DNA of 64,000 nucleotides from Trichoplax sp. H2 (Eukaryota > Placozoa > Uniplacotomia > Trichoplacea), in assembly GCA_003344405.1 (NCBI GenBank), contig NOWV01000175.1:100654-164653 (forward strand). The letters are read 5' to 3'. Below the pieces are notes generated by a model, which did no database searches, was not told the origin of the DNA, and worked only from the letters and a program-made list of their open reading frames with translations. Each line of letters begins with the position of its first letter. Position 1 is the first letter of the stretch. The position numbers were made by a program, and so were the translations under genes. This document shows positions 38,858-50,470 of the stretch, one piece after another.

Positions 38858-41800
38858 ATGGCTACCGCAAGTTGTTCATCAGCAAATCAAAAGATCCGAA
38901 TTTGGCAATTTTTAGACGTTCATTTTGGAAGTTGGCGCTATTTCTCTGCCGATCAGTGCCAATCTTTGCGACAAGGAGTTGATCGTGGCCAACAAACGGT
39001 GCAATTGCAAGGCTGCATTGTCAACTTCCTATGCAACGAGATGCAAATCCAACAGGGTAAGAGTTCATTTTAGCATGTTTACGATGCAAAGTTGCCCTTG
39101 TCGAGTGCATGGGGTGCCATGGCTAAGCCTTTTGCCATGCAATACCTCTGTGTTCATCCTGTGTCTTGGACGGATTCAGCTTGTAGATAAAATGCCACTT
39201 GGATAGGTTGAAATGTCAGCTTTGCAGTCAAGGTTACTGTATACTTACTTTCGTTATTGAATCTTGATAGTGTTCTATTGAAATCCTCGCTTCGCTTTGA
39301 TACAGGAAAAGAAAAGTCGAAGGATGCATGTCCCACAGTCTTGTTGGAACTATAGGATTGATCGGTTGCGTAGTATAGGATCTTACTTTCGTTATTAAAT
39401 CCTTCTGATACTATTAAAGTTATTCCTTAGCGTTGATACAGTCAAAGAAAAGTCGAAGGGTGGATGCCTACAGTCTTGTTGGAACCATTTCACTGATCAG
39501 TTATGTAGTGTAGACTGTTATTTTCGTTATTCAATCCTTGTTATTAGACCTGAGTGTACTGTGAAAGAAAAGTCGAAGGATGGAACTATTTCATTTGCCT
39601 TCTTTTCATGGAGTAGCACATCCAAAACCTAGCTGTTGATATTGTTTTTATCTTAGTTTTAGCCTTTGTGGTAAATTAACCTTGGCAATGGTAAAGGTTA
39701 ACTCGGTATGATCGTCAATTCGCACTGTTGCTCAAGATAATAGATACTAACTACTACTACTTGGTAGTTGGTAGATTGTGTCAGATTTAGCGATACGTTG
39801 AGGAGTGATTAACTTATGGACTCCCTTCTTCAGATGAGATTTTAGCTCCAAACGCTCAAAAACGTGTCATCTAGCAATTCAGTTTAGTCAGACAAATCAG
39901 TAAAACGATTGCTGTAGTGTTTTATTTCCATGAATCGTTCGTTCATCATGTATGATAGTAACGGTAGTGAGAGAGTGTGAAATAACTGTTCGATAGGCAG
40001 CTAAACTCATCAGAAAAGGGCCCCCTGGCTTGATATTAGTTCTCTCAACCTTGTTTCCTCCTATTTGGTATACGTATTCTTTACACTTGCTGTTAGTGTT
40101 ACCTATTCTTATCCAATTATCCATCGTGTGTAACAAGAATAATAATGTGTCCAATTGTGAACGTTTTACAGTAGATCAACCCAATCTGCCAACCATAATT
40201 CCGATTCGACAAATCGATATTGCAGCCGATTCCATTATCGCTGAGGGCATCGCATGGGAATGGGAAATAGAACACAATGAATGGATTCCTTATAGGGACG
40301 ATGCCAATGAATTAATCGAGCGGGAATTTTCGAGAAGCAAAAACCAGTGGAAAAAGGATGTGGACTTGTCTGTCATTGGCTTACCTTATACGATCAATTA
40401 TAAAAAAAACTTTCAACGAAATACTTACAGCGGTTTCAAAAGAAAAATTCGAAGAAATATTTACGGAAGCTACAAAGATACTTTACCAATAATTACGGAT
40501 AATGATATGCAAGACGATTCTCTCCATAAGAAAGAATTTTCTACAGGTTTTATTCTATAGGCCTAATAACGTAATAACTTTTCATTGACTAATTTATCTT
40601 CCAACGCTAGCAACCTACAGTAGCAAAATATAACTATGCCATAGTGTCTTGGCAGAATGTTAAAAGCATGTTCTCCTTAACGCTGTCGATTGAGATTTAA
40701 TGAACCGAAATGATCCCAAAGAGTAATTGTAACAAATTCTTCGTAGGCAACAACGACGATCTTAAAGGGACAAACTCTTCTGCAATTGAAAAGAAAGGAG
40801 AAAACTCAGAAAAGACGGCCGTTGATTTGACTCAGTCGCCACGTAGTAATGTTTCAGCATGGGATCGGAAATTGCATAAGCAAAAGTATAAACAGCTAGC
40901 TGATTTTATCTTACCAGTTGATAATCAACAATTGCCTGATGAGGTAAAATGATTGAAAAATTTGTTGCTATTATGTATGATGGTATTGGATATCTACCAT
41001 GGATAGATGCATATAGTAATGTTCCTTTTCCTTGATAACTGCTTACAAATGTGCGTAGGATCAATTGCAGTTTGCATATTAGTAATATATACCTCGTCTA
41101 TGCGTGACAAATGATAACTTGCATCATTGAAAACTCCTAAAGTCCATTCTAGCTCAGTAACTATAATTGAAGTTCAGTAATCATACGAAAATACATATTT
41201 TTGAGCAAGTATAACATCGATCTTTATTAAATTAAAAGTATCATCTAGCTATACAATGTTAGCTTATTTATTGTTAGCTCGCTAAAGGGTATTGGAGTTA
41301 GAGGTTAGATTGCTATAGGGTGTATGCTCGTATCTGTATTATAACTATTGAGTATTTCGGTACAGTTATAACGTTCAAAAGTCAATAGACACATTTTTAA
41401 TGCTACTGCTATTTCGATGCATGACTGTTAGTTAAAATTGACAACATTGAAATATCATTCCACCCCTTTCAATTTTATTATTATCGTTACAGAACTGCAT
41501 TATATGCTTTGAAGAAGTGACAGCTGCATCAGGCTTTAGTAACGAAGATGAAAGTAGCAGTCGTGTCGTCATGCTTAGCCAGTGCAAGCATTATTTTCAC
41601 GACGAGTGTATTTTCGCGTGTGTGCAAAGTAAAACTGTAAGACCATGATAACGTGATAAATATTCAAGTACTAAAGGCGATTGATATTCTCACCATAATG
41701 TGTAAATGTATCTTTAGATGTAAATTTGAGATGTTAACAGTCGAATGACTGAAATATCCACTTTTCTCAATAAATGTAACATTAGATCAAGATACAAATA

Positions 41801-42617
41801 CTGTCCAGGACTTCTAAGTAGACAATATTGAATCAATTCAAATATTTAATCGCATATCAATCTTTTTTAATACAGTCTGAATTTTTAGAATGTCCAAAAT
41901 GTCGCACGTTGCATGGAATAAAGACTGGTAATCAACCTGAGGGAACAATGACCTATGTAGTACAGAATGGGATGCAAATACCTGGATTTAACTCTACATC
42001 GGCTATTGTTATTACCTATAATTTTCGAAGTGGCATACAGGTTATCATTGTGGATTAAAATAATAAAACTTGTTGTCGGTATATGTCCAGCAGTTGGTAG
42101 GTTTATATAATGAATTAATTAATAATTATTATTCATCATTCTATGATTTTAGGGGCCACAGCATCCCAATCCTGGTGCGAGGTACCATGCAAATGCTTTT
42201 CCCCGAGTAGCTTACTTACCAAATACTGCTGAAGGACAAGAGGTATGTGTTCCGCCCTTGATAGTTTCTTACCAAACTGCTCACTCCCGAACAGTACTAC
42301 TAGCACACGTTAGGTTAGCGTATTTTGTACTGCTAGTCATGTTTATTGCATTCTAATTAGATACTGTAACTAATTACTGTGTTAAAAATTGGGTATTAAT
42401 TGCACTGTAGGTACTTCGCTTACTTCAGATCGCTTGGGCACGCAGTTTAATATTTGCCATTGGACGATCATCAACAAGCGGAGCTGACAATGTTATTGTA
42501 TGGAATGATATCCATCATAAAACTGAATGGCAAAGTAACTATAGTGGTCATGGCTATCCAGATCCGGACTATATAAAACGCGTAACTGAAGAATTGCATG
42601 CCCATGGAATACGCTGA
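38858..42617 (+). CDS. DTX: Deltex-family E3 ubiquitin ligase, seven exons
   Basis: Exons 38858-39056, 40172-40546, 40747-40943, 41493-41636, 41876-42040, 42153-42242 and 42411-42617 join in phase to 458 residues. Exon 1 holds WWE1 (IRIWQFLDVHFGSWRYF). Exon 2 holds WWE2 (GIAWEWEIEHNEWIPY) and the basic KRKIRRN tail. Exon 3 is a low-complexity linker. Exons 4-5 hold the RING (C259-x2-C262, C288-x-H290, H293-x2-C296, C311-x2-C314). Exons 5-7 hold the Deltex C-terminal domain (GIQGPQHPNPG, LIFAIGRSSTSGADN, WNDIHHKTEW, GHGYPD). In known animals the WWE pair binds Notch ankyrin repeats and RING-DTC ubiquitinates substrates and can act on ADP-ribose. The order matches DTX1/2/4, with a shorter linker than vertebrate DTX1. 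The exon 2/3 junction (donor CAG/gtttta) is the least certain. Intron 1 carries a tandem repeat. Confidence 0.95.
39225..39600. repeat. ~130-140-bp tandem repeat inside Deltex intron 1
   Basis: Three units marked by ctta(c)tttcgttatt at about 39244, 39376 and 39510. Each is followed by a ttgatac..g..aagaaaagtcgaagg segment, and the first two also have cacagtcttgttggaac. The third unit is truncated. Lies wholly within the intron 39057-40171. Confidence 0.85.
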
Positions 42618-43737
42618 ATACTTTTATGACATCAAATAATCATCTACTAACAGATGCATAATTCATTTGGCATTATGTAATCGGATTACATGGTTTTGAG
42701 ATATCCTATATATTTATTGGCCACTATAAACAATTTACTAATGGTAATTTAGCTAGTAACTAGCTTCAATATCCTACGATTTGTTCAAGTAATGTGAGTA
42801 TGTAGATCACTTACGAGTATGTATGTATATATATATGTACAAATATATATTTGTACTGTGATAGGTCAGTAATATCAACGAAATAATACCATGCCTACGC
42901 ATTTTTTTACAAATAAATGATATAACAGCAAAATGGTATCGATATGTTAAACAATAAGGCGTTCTTGTGTTTTTACCTCGTACACTTGTCGTTAATTTAG
43001 TATTTTAATACCGCATAATTGCCGTAGCATTTGTACATAAGATATTCGTATCTTTACCATATTTGGCTACTCATAACGGCTTTACAATTTATCTTTGGGT
43101 CATTATATTAGCTAGTTTAGTGAGCATTTGGCACGAAATTCATACCAGTATCTGTGTTTTTCACACACGTATATACCATCTATCTAAATATTTATATAAC
43201 TTTATACGTACATATGTATACTTCATATATCTCTATTTGGCTAAATGCTTTCAGTTAGACTTGTTTAGAGAAATTCACACAAATAGCCCAGCTAAATTAC
43301 ATTCGTACATTGATCATTAACAAGTAATAACATCAGCATTGACAGTTTAGGTAGGAGTTCCGTGGTAAATAAACGGCAGAGATACGGTTGTGATAAGGTC
43401 TGCTAAAATTATAATCACAGACGATGATACATTACAATAAGTCCGCAATGAAAGATCAGCTATATAATTACAATTCCAAAAAATGATGATGATTTTAAAA
43501 TTCAATACGAGAATTGCATAGAACGTTAAGGAGATATTATTTCGTATACAGTAGACCCTAAAAATGTACTTTCTAAGGATCGATGTAGTTTTTAGTTTAG
43601 GCCAATATAATACAAATTTTTATGATATATATTTCATTTTTTCTTAAATTAAACCCGATCTTTTCACCGGGCTTCGCAGATTTAATGGTTGTCTGAGAAC
43701 ATTCACCCAGTGTAATGTAGATTGTTTACACGACTTA
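42618..43737. other. Convergent spacer between Deltex and FBXL gene
   Basis: The two genes converge here, so this holds both 3' ends. A TATG/TATA simple-sequence stretch lies near 42818-42855. The 85-residue ORF at 43063-43320 has no domain and is probably chance. Confidence 0.45.
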
Positions 43738-46729
43738 TTACAATATATGACAGCATCTACACATTCTAGTTCTTGCAGTTTCTGCTTGATCTGCTGGCGT
43801 TGCAGGAGGAAAGTATACATGAATTTGTACAGATGGTAACTGATTCTAAATAGAAAAAATACAATTATGATCGTTACACTTGAACGATTTATCGCACCAA
43901 TTTTACAGTATGACATCAAAGATACATTACACACCATCAGTCTTTTAATGCCACTTTTGGTAATGCCTTGGCAATCATACAATCCAATACGTTTCAGATT
44001 ACGACATTCACTATTCAAATAAGTCGGTGAAATTTAATCAATACTTTATAAGATTGTAATCTCTGCCAAATACAACGTTGTACTTGATAGCGTTGTTGCT
44101 ACTTACTGTAGTTGGCCTAAAGTGCCGTCAGTGAGTTGTGGGCAGTTGTCGAGTTCTAAATGCTCAATATTATATTTAATAGGGCTCTGAACTATCTTAC
44201 GTATGCCAGAGTCTGTTATATGCTCGCAATACGATAGAACCTAGGTTATAAATGTCAAAATCCACGTTAATTATCCTATACAAAAAGTCGTAGCAATTAG
44301 GGGGAGACGAGATTGCTTACCAAAGAACGCAACTTTGGACAATACAATGCCATTTCATTTAGCACATTATCTGATATCTACACAAATATATGATAACAAC
44401 GTCAATAGACGACCGTTAATGCTATAAAGTTGATTACATATTATTTAATACCCTAGCACAGTCTTCCAAGTCTAGTCGTTCAATATCGCAGCAATTCTGC
44501 ATAATAAAATGATAACATTAGTGCCAGCAATTAAATCTTAGCCAATTGCTATGCTAAATGACTCTTGTCTATTCTAAAATGCGTCAGTAGCGATTTATAT
44601 CACATACTTTTAACAATACTTGAAAGCCATTATCCGTTAAACTGGAACAGTGGGCAACCTCTAATACTCTATGTTCGTTGAAATATACAAATGTGAATTG
44701 GGAGTTGTTTATGCTTGATAACTTTAAACGTTCATTAAATACCTTAAATGTTTACAACCGTGACCCAGATACTTCAAGGAAGCATCTGTAATTAGGTCGC
44801 ACTTTGACATGCATAACTCTTCTAGGCTATGACAATTTACACTAACTCCTTCAACAGAAACATCATGGATACCCTAACAATAAAAATAAGCTTGCTATGA
44901 TAAAATGTCCATTGAAAATCAACCGATGATTAGAAACTGAATGCATTAGGAAATATCGCAATAAATTTTAGCAGCTGCATGTCTATTCCAGATAAATTAC
45001 TTACTATACAGTTATGTAAATTTAAAACAACCAATTCCTTGCAATTCTTTGCTGCTGTAATAACTGCATCATCCGTTAACTAATGGATATATAAATTCAA
45101 GAACTTAAAGCAAAACATCCTATTTCAGGTATTTTCTTAGAGTGTATATCACTCACCTGAGTGCAACCTTTCATTAGTAGAGTTCGAAGTTTTGGGCACT
45201 CCTTCGTTAAATTCTTGATGCCACTATCAGTAATCCGATTACACCATGAAATATCTAAATAACTTAATGAACCGCAACCATTGCTACGGCGTATATACAG
45301 ACATCTATTAGATACATTGTGCTAGCTAACAAACTACATATAATATAGCACATGAGTGATAAGCGAACTTCATTTTATGCAGTTTCATACCCTATTGCTA
45401 TTAGAGAATCATCGCCAACTCCCGAACAAGAAGATATATCTAGATATCGTAAATAAGGGCAGTTTCTTCCAAGACTTATGCAAGTTCTAGCACATTAATA
45501 AAAAGGCAAACTTTAAAATCAAAATAGTTTATTGTGACAATACAGTATACATAAGCAATAAAAATACGAACTTATCCGTTATAGCACTGCATCCCTCTAA
45601 CTTTAGTGCTTCTATGTATCGGCAATGTTGGGAAAATGTCCTGAATAATTGAATTCCATAATACGTGATCAAATATTTGTGGTTTCAAATATAAATAAAT
45701 AATTAAGATTATAATGAAGTCGGAAAAATTTTAAAACATACTCTAAAGCATTATCTCCAACTTTTATGCATCCTCGAATATTAAGCGTTTTCAAAAAGCC
45801 TCCACAACGTTGTGCAATCCTCTCGATAACTTTACACTAGGATGATGCATGAACAATGCTTCATTAATGATAGCTATCGTATACAGTCAATAATATTGCT
45901 TAAGTAGCCACTTTGGCTATATCAAACTTAAGTTAATATAGCGTTAAATTTGTATATCAATATCAACGGCATTGGTATTCATACTTCAATATCTTTTTGA
46001 AAGCAAAAGAGATCTACATGTTGCCAATTACTACCATCCAAAGCTAAAGTATTCCAGGTCTAAACCATGATAATATATGTAATGCGCAATTCCATATAGA
46101 TTAGTACAAAATTATGCTGATGATGTCATGAATATTTTCTAGGTGAGTACAATGTAGCAAAATTGAATTCATCTTACCCTACAAACTTGTGCACATCGAC
46201 AGAGCGTCACTGTGTCTAAAAAGGAGAATATCCTGAAAAATGATAGAATAGCGATGTCAATGGAAATTTTGAATACTTGACGTATACTATCGACGGTACT
46301 TGTGGCAATCACTAAGCTTGGGCTTTCCTTTTTTATTAAACTACGTCATCCATTTATGAGAAATGTTGTCTATAGTTCAAACTGGCAGGACTGATTTATA
46401 TTTAAGGATAATCTCTATTCTAAAACAATAAAATTTTACTACCACTTTATTAGTCATTTTATAGTTATAGATATATTTCCTTATTATAATTTTACAATTG
46501 GAACATGATAAACTTGAGCCTACGACCTAACGATGATTGATACAATTTCGCCGGTACGAAAGCGTACTAATTACCTCAACTAATTAATAAATGGTGTCCT
46601 ATACAATTTACCGTTTAATTCGTTACAAAGTGAAAGTTGATGAAAAAAATTAGCTTACTTTAGAGTTATTTCCTTCGGCAGCTTACGGATATTATCAATG
46701 CAATCCGGTTGTTTCGATTGCGATAAATT
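43738..46729 (-). CDS. FBXL20: FBXL2/FBXL20-type F-box and leucine-rich-repeat protein, 15 coding exons (5' end missing)
   Basis: Minus-strand exons in order: 46659-46729, 46178-46232, 45985-46059, 45742-45836, 45572-45640, 45391-45486, 45157-45283, 45005-45079, 44743-44873, 44608-44668, 44452-44496, 44321-44377, 44107-44240, 43935-44010, 43738-43839. All phases agree and give 422 residues. Exons 1-3 encode the F-box (KLPKEI, KIFSFLDTVTLCRCAQVCR, TWNTLALDGSNWQHVDLF), the SKP1-binding part of an SCF ubiquitin ligase. The rest is a run of Cys-type leucine-rich repeats (for example NCPYLRYLDISSCS, LSYLDISWCNRITD, HLELDNCPQLTD, IGLYDCQGITKSGIKRL) that would bind substrate. The end, MCRCCHIL, is a CaaX-like prenylation signal as in FBXL2 and FBXL20. 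An in-frame TAG just before 46729 shows that the ATG lies in an upstream exon of roughly 10-15 codons that I could not place. Confidence 0.93.
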
Positions 46730-47149
46730 CTATGGACAGAGAATCAATTTTAACTTTTAAAAATAATTTGACTTTTTTAACAAAGAGCTTGCTTTAAGTA
46801 TCATTGGCAGTAAACTTTTCGTCGAGATATATATTATATACAAAAGGTTTTGAATATAATTGTATCCGTTATATACAGTATATAGCTATTGTATATATTT
46901 CTACAGTAATATACTCTTCCATTTTTTACAGGACGCTTACAATGATAGAAATGAAAGTAATGTTTTTTTTTTACATAGCAGCTCAAAGTAAGCTAGTCCT
47001 TCGGAGAGCTTTTCATTTTAAAAGGGAACGATTAATAGGTGTACTTTATGTATAAAGTGATTCTATTCATTGGAAGTGATGGCAAGACGAAGCGTTTCAG
47101 AAAGCATTCTCTCCGTTATGCTCGAATCATAACCATCATTACATCATGA
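46730..47149. other. Upstream of FBXL gene, no exon placed
   Basis: Should contain the missing first coding exon and promoter of the FBXL gene, or these lie further right. No convincing ATG-donor pair in the required phase was found. Confidence 0.35.
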
Positions 47150-47500
47150 CAGTTCTTTGCCTATCGACCATCGGAACATGCATACTGCCTTCTCCGTATT
47201 TGAGTAGTCGGTAGTCTGTGCTGTGCAGTTCTAAAGCCATTCATCCAATTCTTTACGGGTAATATCAATGTCAATGACTGTCTTAAATATATAGTTCTCA
47301 TCATTTTGTACTCAGAGAGTGGATTACGGTACAAGTCAAAGACTACGATTATGCATATCATCCATGTAATGCCCTTTCCACTCTTCCTGTCTGCATTTTT
47401 GGGTAATGCATAAAATTCGGTTGGGATCAAAACTGATGCATTCCGAACAAAAGATACTGTATTTTGATCCATTTTTGCCAACAACTAAGGCATTACATTC
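47150..47500 (-). pseudogene. Possible coding remnant with Cys-rich segment
   Basis: On the minus strand one frame reads ECNALVVGKNGSKYS followed by CSEC, ILCITQKC and EEWKGHYMDD before a stop. A second frame nearby reads FKTVIDIDITRKELDEWL. The two look like pieces of one protein separated by a frameshift, with a CxxC-type Cys cluster. The 107-residue ORF 47161-47484 covers the same DNA in another frame and is less protein-like. I do not recognise the family, and it may be chance. Confidence 0.25.
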
Positions 47501-47689
47501 ATTTCTAGGCTAGCTCAACAAAAACTATCCACCGCGTCGATTTGATTACTAGTACTAGTAGACATGAACAGAAAATTCTCTCGGCATGACATCAATAAGT
47601 TCAAAAATAGCAACAGCAGCAATGGTGATGGTTATTCCAATTAATAAATAGGATCTGCACTCGAAGTATAGAACGTGCAGTGTAGTATT

Positions 47690-48900
47690 GTGTAATTTGC
47701 AAGCCCTTCACTCTTCATCATCTTTATCGATGATCACCATTCCGTCATCGTAGAAAGCACTATCCTATTCATCGTCGCTGTCTAGAAATACAAGGTACGA
47801 GGATATAAAATGCACTATTACTACGATTCCGTTCATCCTAGACTGCATTCTACAATGTCCAAGCACTTTACTCTTCATCATCTTTATTGGTGACTACTAT
47901 TCCGTAATTTTATAAAGCACTTGACTACTCATCATCCTTATCTATGCAGTACAGCACAGTACAATAGGTATAAAGTAGATAAAGTGGGCTATCGCTACGA
48001 TTGCGTTAACCCTATACTGTACTACAGTAGATTGTATAATTTAGCTAATTTAGTAAATTTTACGTAATTTACGTATCCCTTTACTCTTCATCGTCCTTTA
48101 TCGATGACCACCATTCCGTCATCGTAGAAAGCACTGTACTATTCATCATCGTTGTCTATAAATACAAGGTACGAGGATATAAAGTGCGCTATTACTACGA
48201 TTCCCTTCATCGTAGACTGCATTCTAAAAAGCACTTTACAATCCATCCTCGTTGTCTATAAATACATGGTACGAGGATATAAGGTGCGCTATTACTACGA
48301 TTCCCTTCATCGTAGACTGCATTCTAAAATGCACTTTACTATCCATCCTCGTTGTCTATAAATACATGGTACGAGAATATAAAGTGCGCTATTACTACGA
48401 TTCCCTTCATCGTAGACTGCATTGTAAAAAGCACTTTACTATTCATCCTTGTTGCCTAGAAATACAAGGTACGAGAATATAAAGTGCGCTATTACTACGA
48501 TTCCCTTCATCGTAGACTGCATTGTAAAAAGCACTTTACTATTCATCATCGTTGCCTAGAAATACAAGGTACGAGGATATAAAGTGCGCTATTACTACGA
48601 TTCCCTTCATCGTGCTGTAGACTGCATTCTAAAAAGCACTTTACTATTCGTCATCGTTGTCTAGAAATACAAGGTACGAGGATATAAAGTACGCTATTAC
48701 TACGATTCCCTTCATCGTGGACTGCATTCTAAAAAGCACTTTCCTACTCATCATCCTTCTCTATCAATATAAAGTGTACTATTACTACGATTCCGTAATG
48801 CTATACACTGCATTCTGCAATTTCCAAGCACTTTACGATTCATCGTTCTCATCTGGAAATATAACGTGCACTATTACTACGATTCCGTAATCGCCAATCT
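47690..48900. repeat. ~100-bp tandem satellite
   Basis: Core units from about 48150 to 48730 repeat every 100-106 bp. Each holds tataaatacaaggtacgagg, atataaagtgcgctattac, tacgattcccttcatcgtag and actgcattctaaaaagcac. Flanking units (47700-48140 and 48740-48900) are more diverged and contain gcagtacagcacagta words. Short open frames repeat with the array because 100-102-bp units partly keep frame; they are not genes. Confidence 0.94.
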
Positions 48901-49144
48901 CAGTATCAGTAGCGTTGGAGCAGCTAAGCGCACCTGTCACGGGCCGAAGATTTTCAATCGTTTTGCATGACAAATGGAAACAATCGATATTATTCCTGTA
49001 TTTTTATTGATATTATGATTATTTTTTCTCTTTTCCTATCTATATGGAATAGTGCTGTTGTAGTACAGTGTACATTAACCTCGAGTGTAGTCTATATTGT
49101 ACTATGTCATTTTCATGTCTTGATGGCAACAGTTCCCTAGCTCT

Positions 49145-49167
49145 CCCCCCCCCCCAAAAAAAAAAAA
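49145..49167. repeat. C11-A12 homopolymer pair
   Basis: Eleven C directly followed by twelve A. Length-unstable and prone to sequencing error; the exact lengths should not be trusted. Confidence 0.9.
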
Positions 49168-49169
49168 CT

Positions 49170-50470
49170 AGAGACACAATACAGTACTGTCTTGTACGGT
49201 ATTCAACAAGAATCAGACATAGTACAATAGTGTAGAGAAAAGTATGGCGATTTTTTCTCTTTTTATTCATGCCAAGAGTTGTATTCCAGCCATGCTATCC
49301 GTGCATAGACACGAAAATTATTTGAAGGCAACCAAGATGTAAAATAATGTCTTTTGGACGATTTTAAATGCAATTGATTGACTGAGAAAGGTGGGAAGGA
49401 TTTTCTATTTTGATCCACTGCCTATGGTGGGGTAAAGTAGGCTCCCAACTCTTTCACATTTATTCGTTTCTGTTTGGTAGTCAATATGCTGATGCCGGGG
49501 ACTTGCCAAGTAGGGTAGTCGAGTCAGCTAACAAGAATAGTAAACTGGATCATCGTACTGGAAGCATAACACGGCAGTCGATGGAGAATAGAGTAGAGTG
49601 GAGAGCAGAGTACCTGTGCTGTGTTTACTGATGACGATAGCAAAGCAATCGCATACAGTAGCAGTGTCTAAGCGGTACAGTACTGTAGCAGGATAGTCGA
49701 ATTGAGTGAAAAACGAGAGACACGGTCGCAATATTCTCAAGATGAACGATTTCCCAACTGAGCATCGATCATTCATCATCCAATGCTACAAGCCCTGATG
49801 ATGAGAATGCCTCCTATCTCCAATCATTTATTCATTGTATGACTATGCCATGGGAAAATAGGTCCCCAAATGGGTCAAGTACAAGTGGAATGAATGAGAA
49901 AATGAAACTCGATCGCAAGTGGAAAAATGAGCCAGTGTCATCAATGCGTGGAGATACTGTACTCGTATGGTCCAGTATTTTATTATTATTATTATTTATT
50001 TACATCGACGCGTATTTCAAAACAGAGTTGACTTTTTGCAATTGATGATTGCTTTTACGTTCAACATCCTTGATGCAGTTGATCGTTGGGCTTATTGCAT
50101 GTCATGGTCAACTAGGATCGTGATGGTGTCGCGTTTGTTGGATATAACGCTCAAAGAAGTCCATTGGTAGGCAAGCGTCGTTTGGCTAGTGAAACAAAAA
50201 AAGTTTGTGGGACAAAAATGGCAGAACCCTGTCTCACTTACCTGAACTTTAGTCTTGCTACCGAGTGTACCAGTCATTGCATTTCTAACGTGATCCAAGC
50301 AAGATAAAGCGACTTGAAAATCGTGGGTTGTATCGAACTAGTTGGATAGAGTTAGGATAGGACGACGTAATCTTTTTACGATAGCATTCGGCTTTCCTTG
50401 CCACTTTTATTGATTGATGATGGATAGAAATTTTCCACAGTGTTTTCAGATGAATGTGGTAATCCTGTTG
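49170..50470. other. No gene recognised
   Basis: Slightly GC-richer spacer with several short overlapping ORFs on both strands, none with a domain or signal peptide. Similar in texture to the blocks beside the other GTAC-rich repeats. Confidence 0.35.

Noticed and set aside
40030-40171. Hydrophobic N-terminus before the second WWE of Deltex, resembling a signal anchor
   Set aside because: It is intron sequence read in frame; an acceptor at 40171 joins in phase to exon 1, which carries the first WWE.
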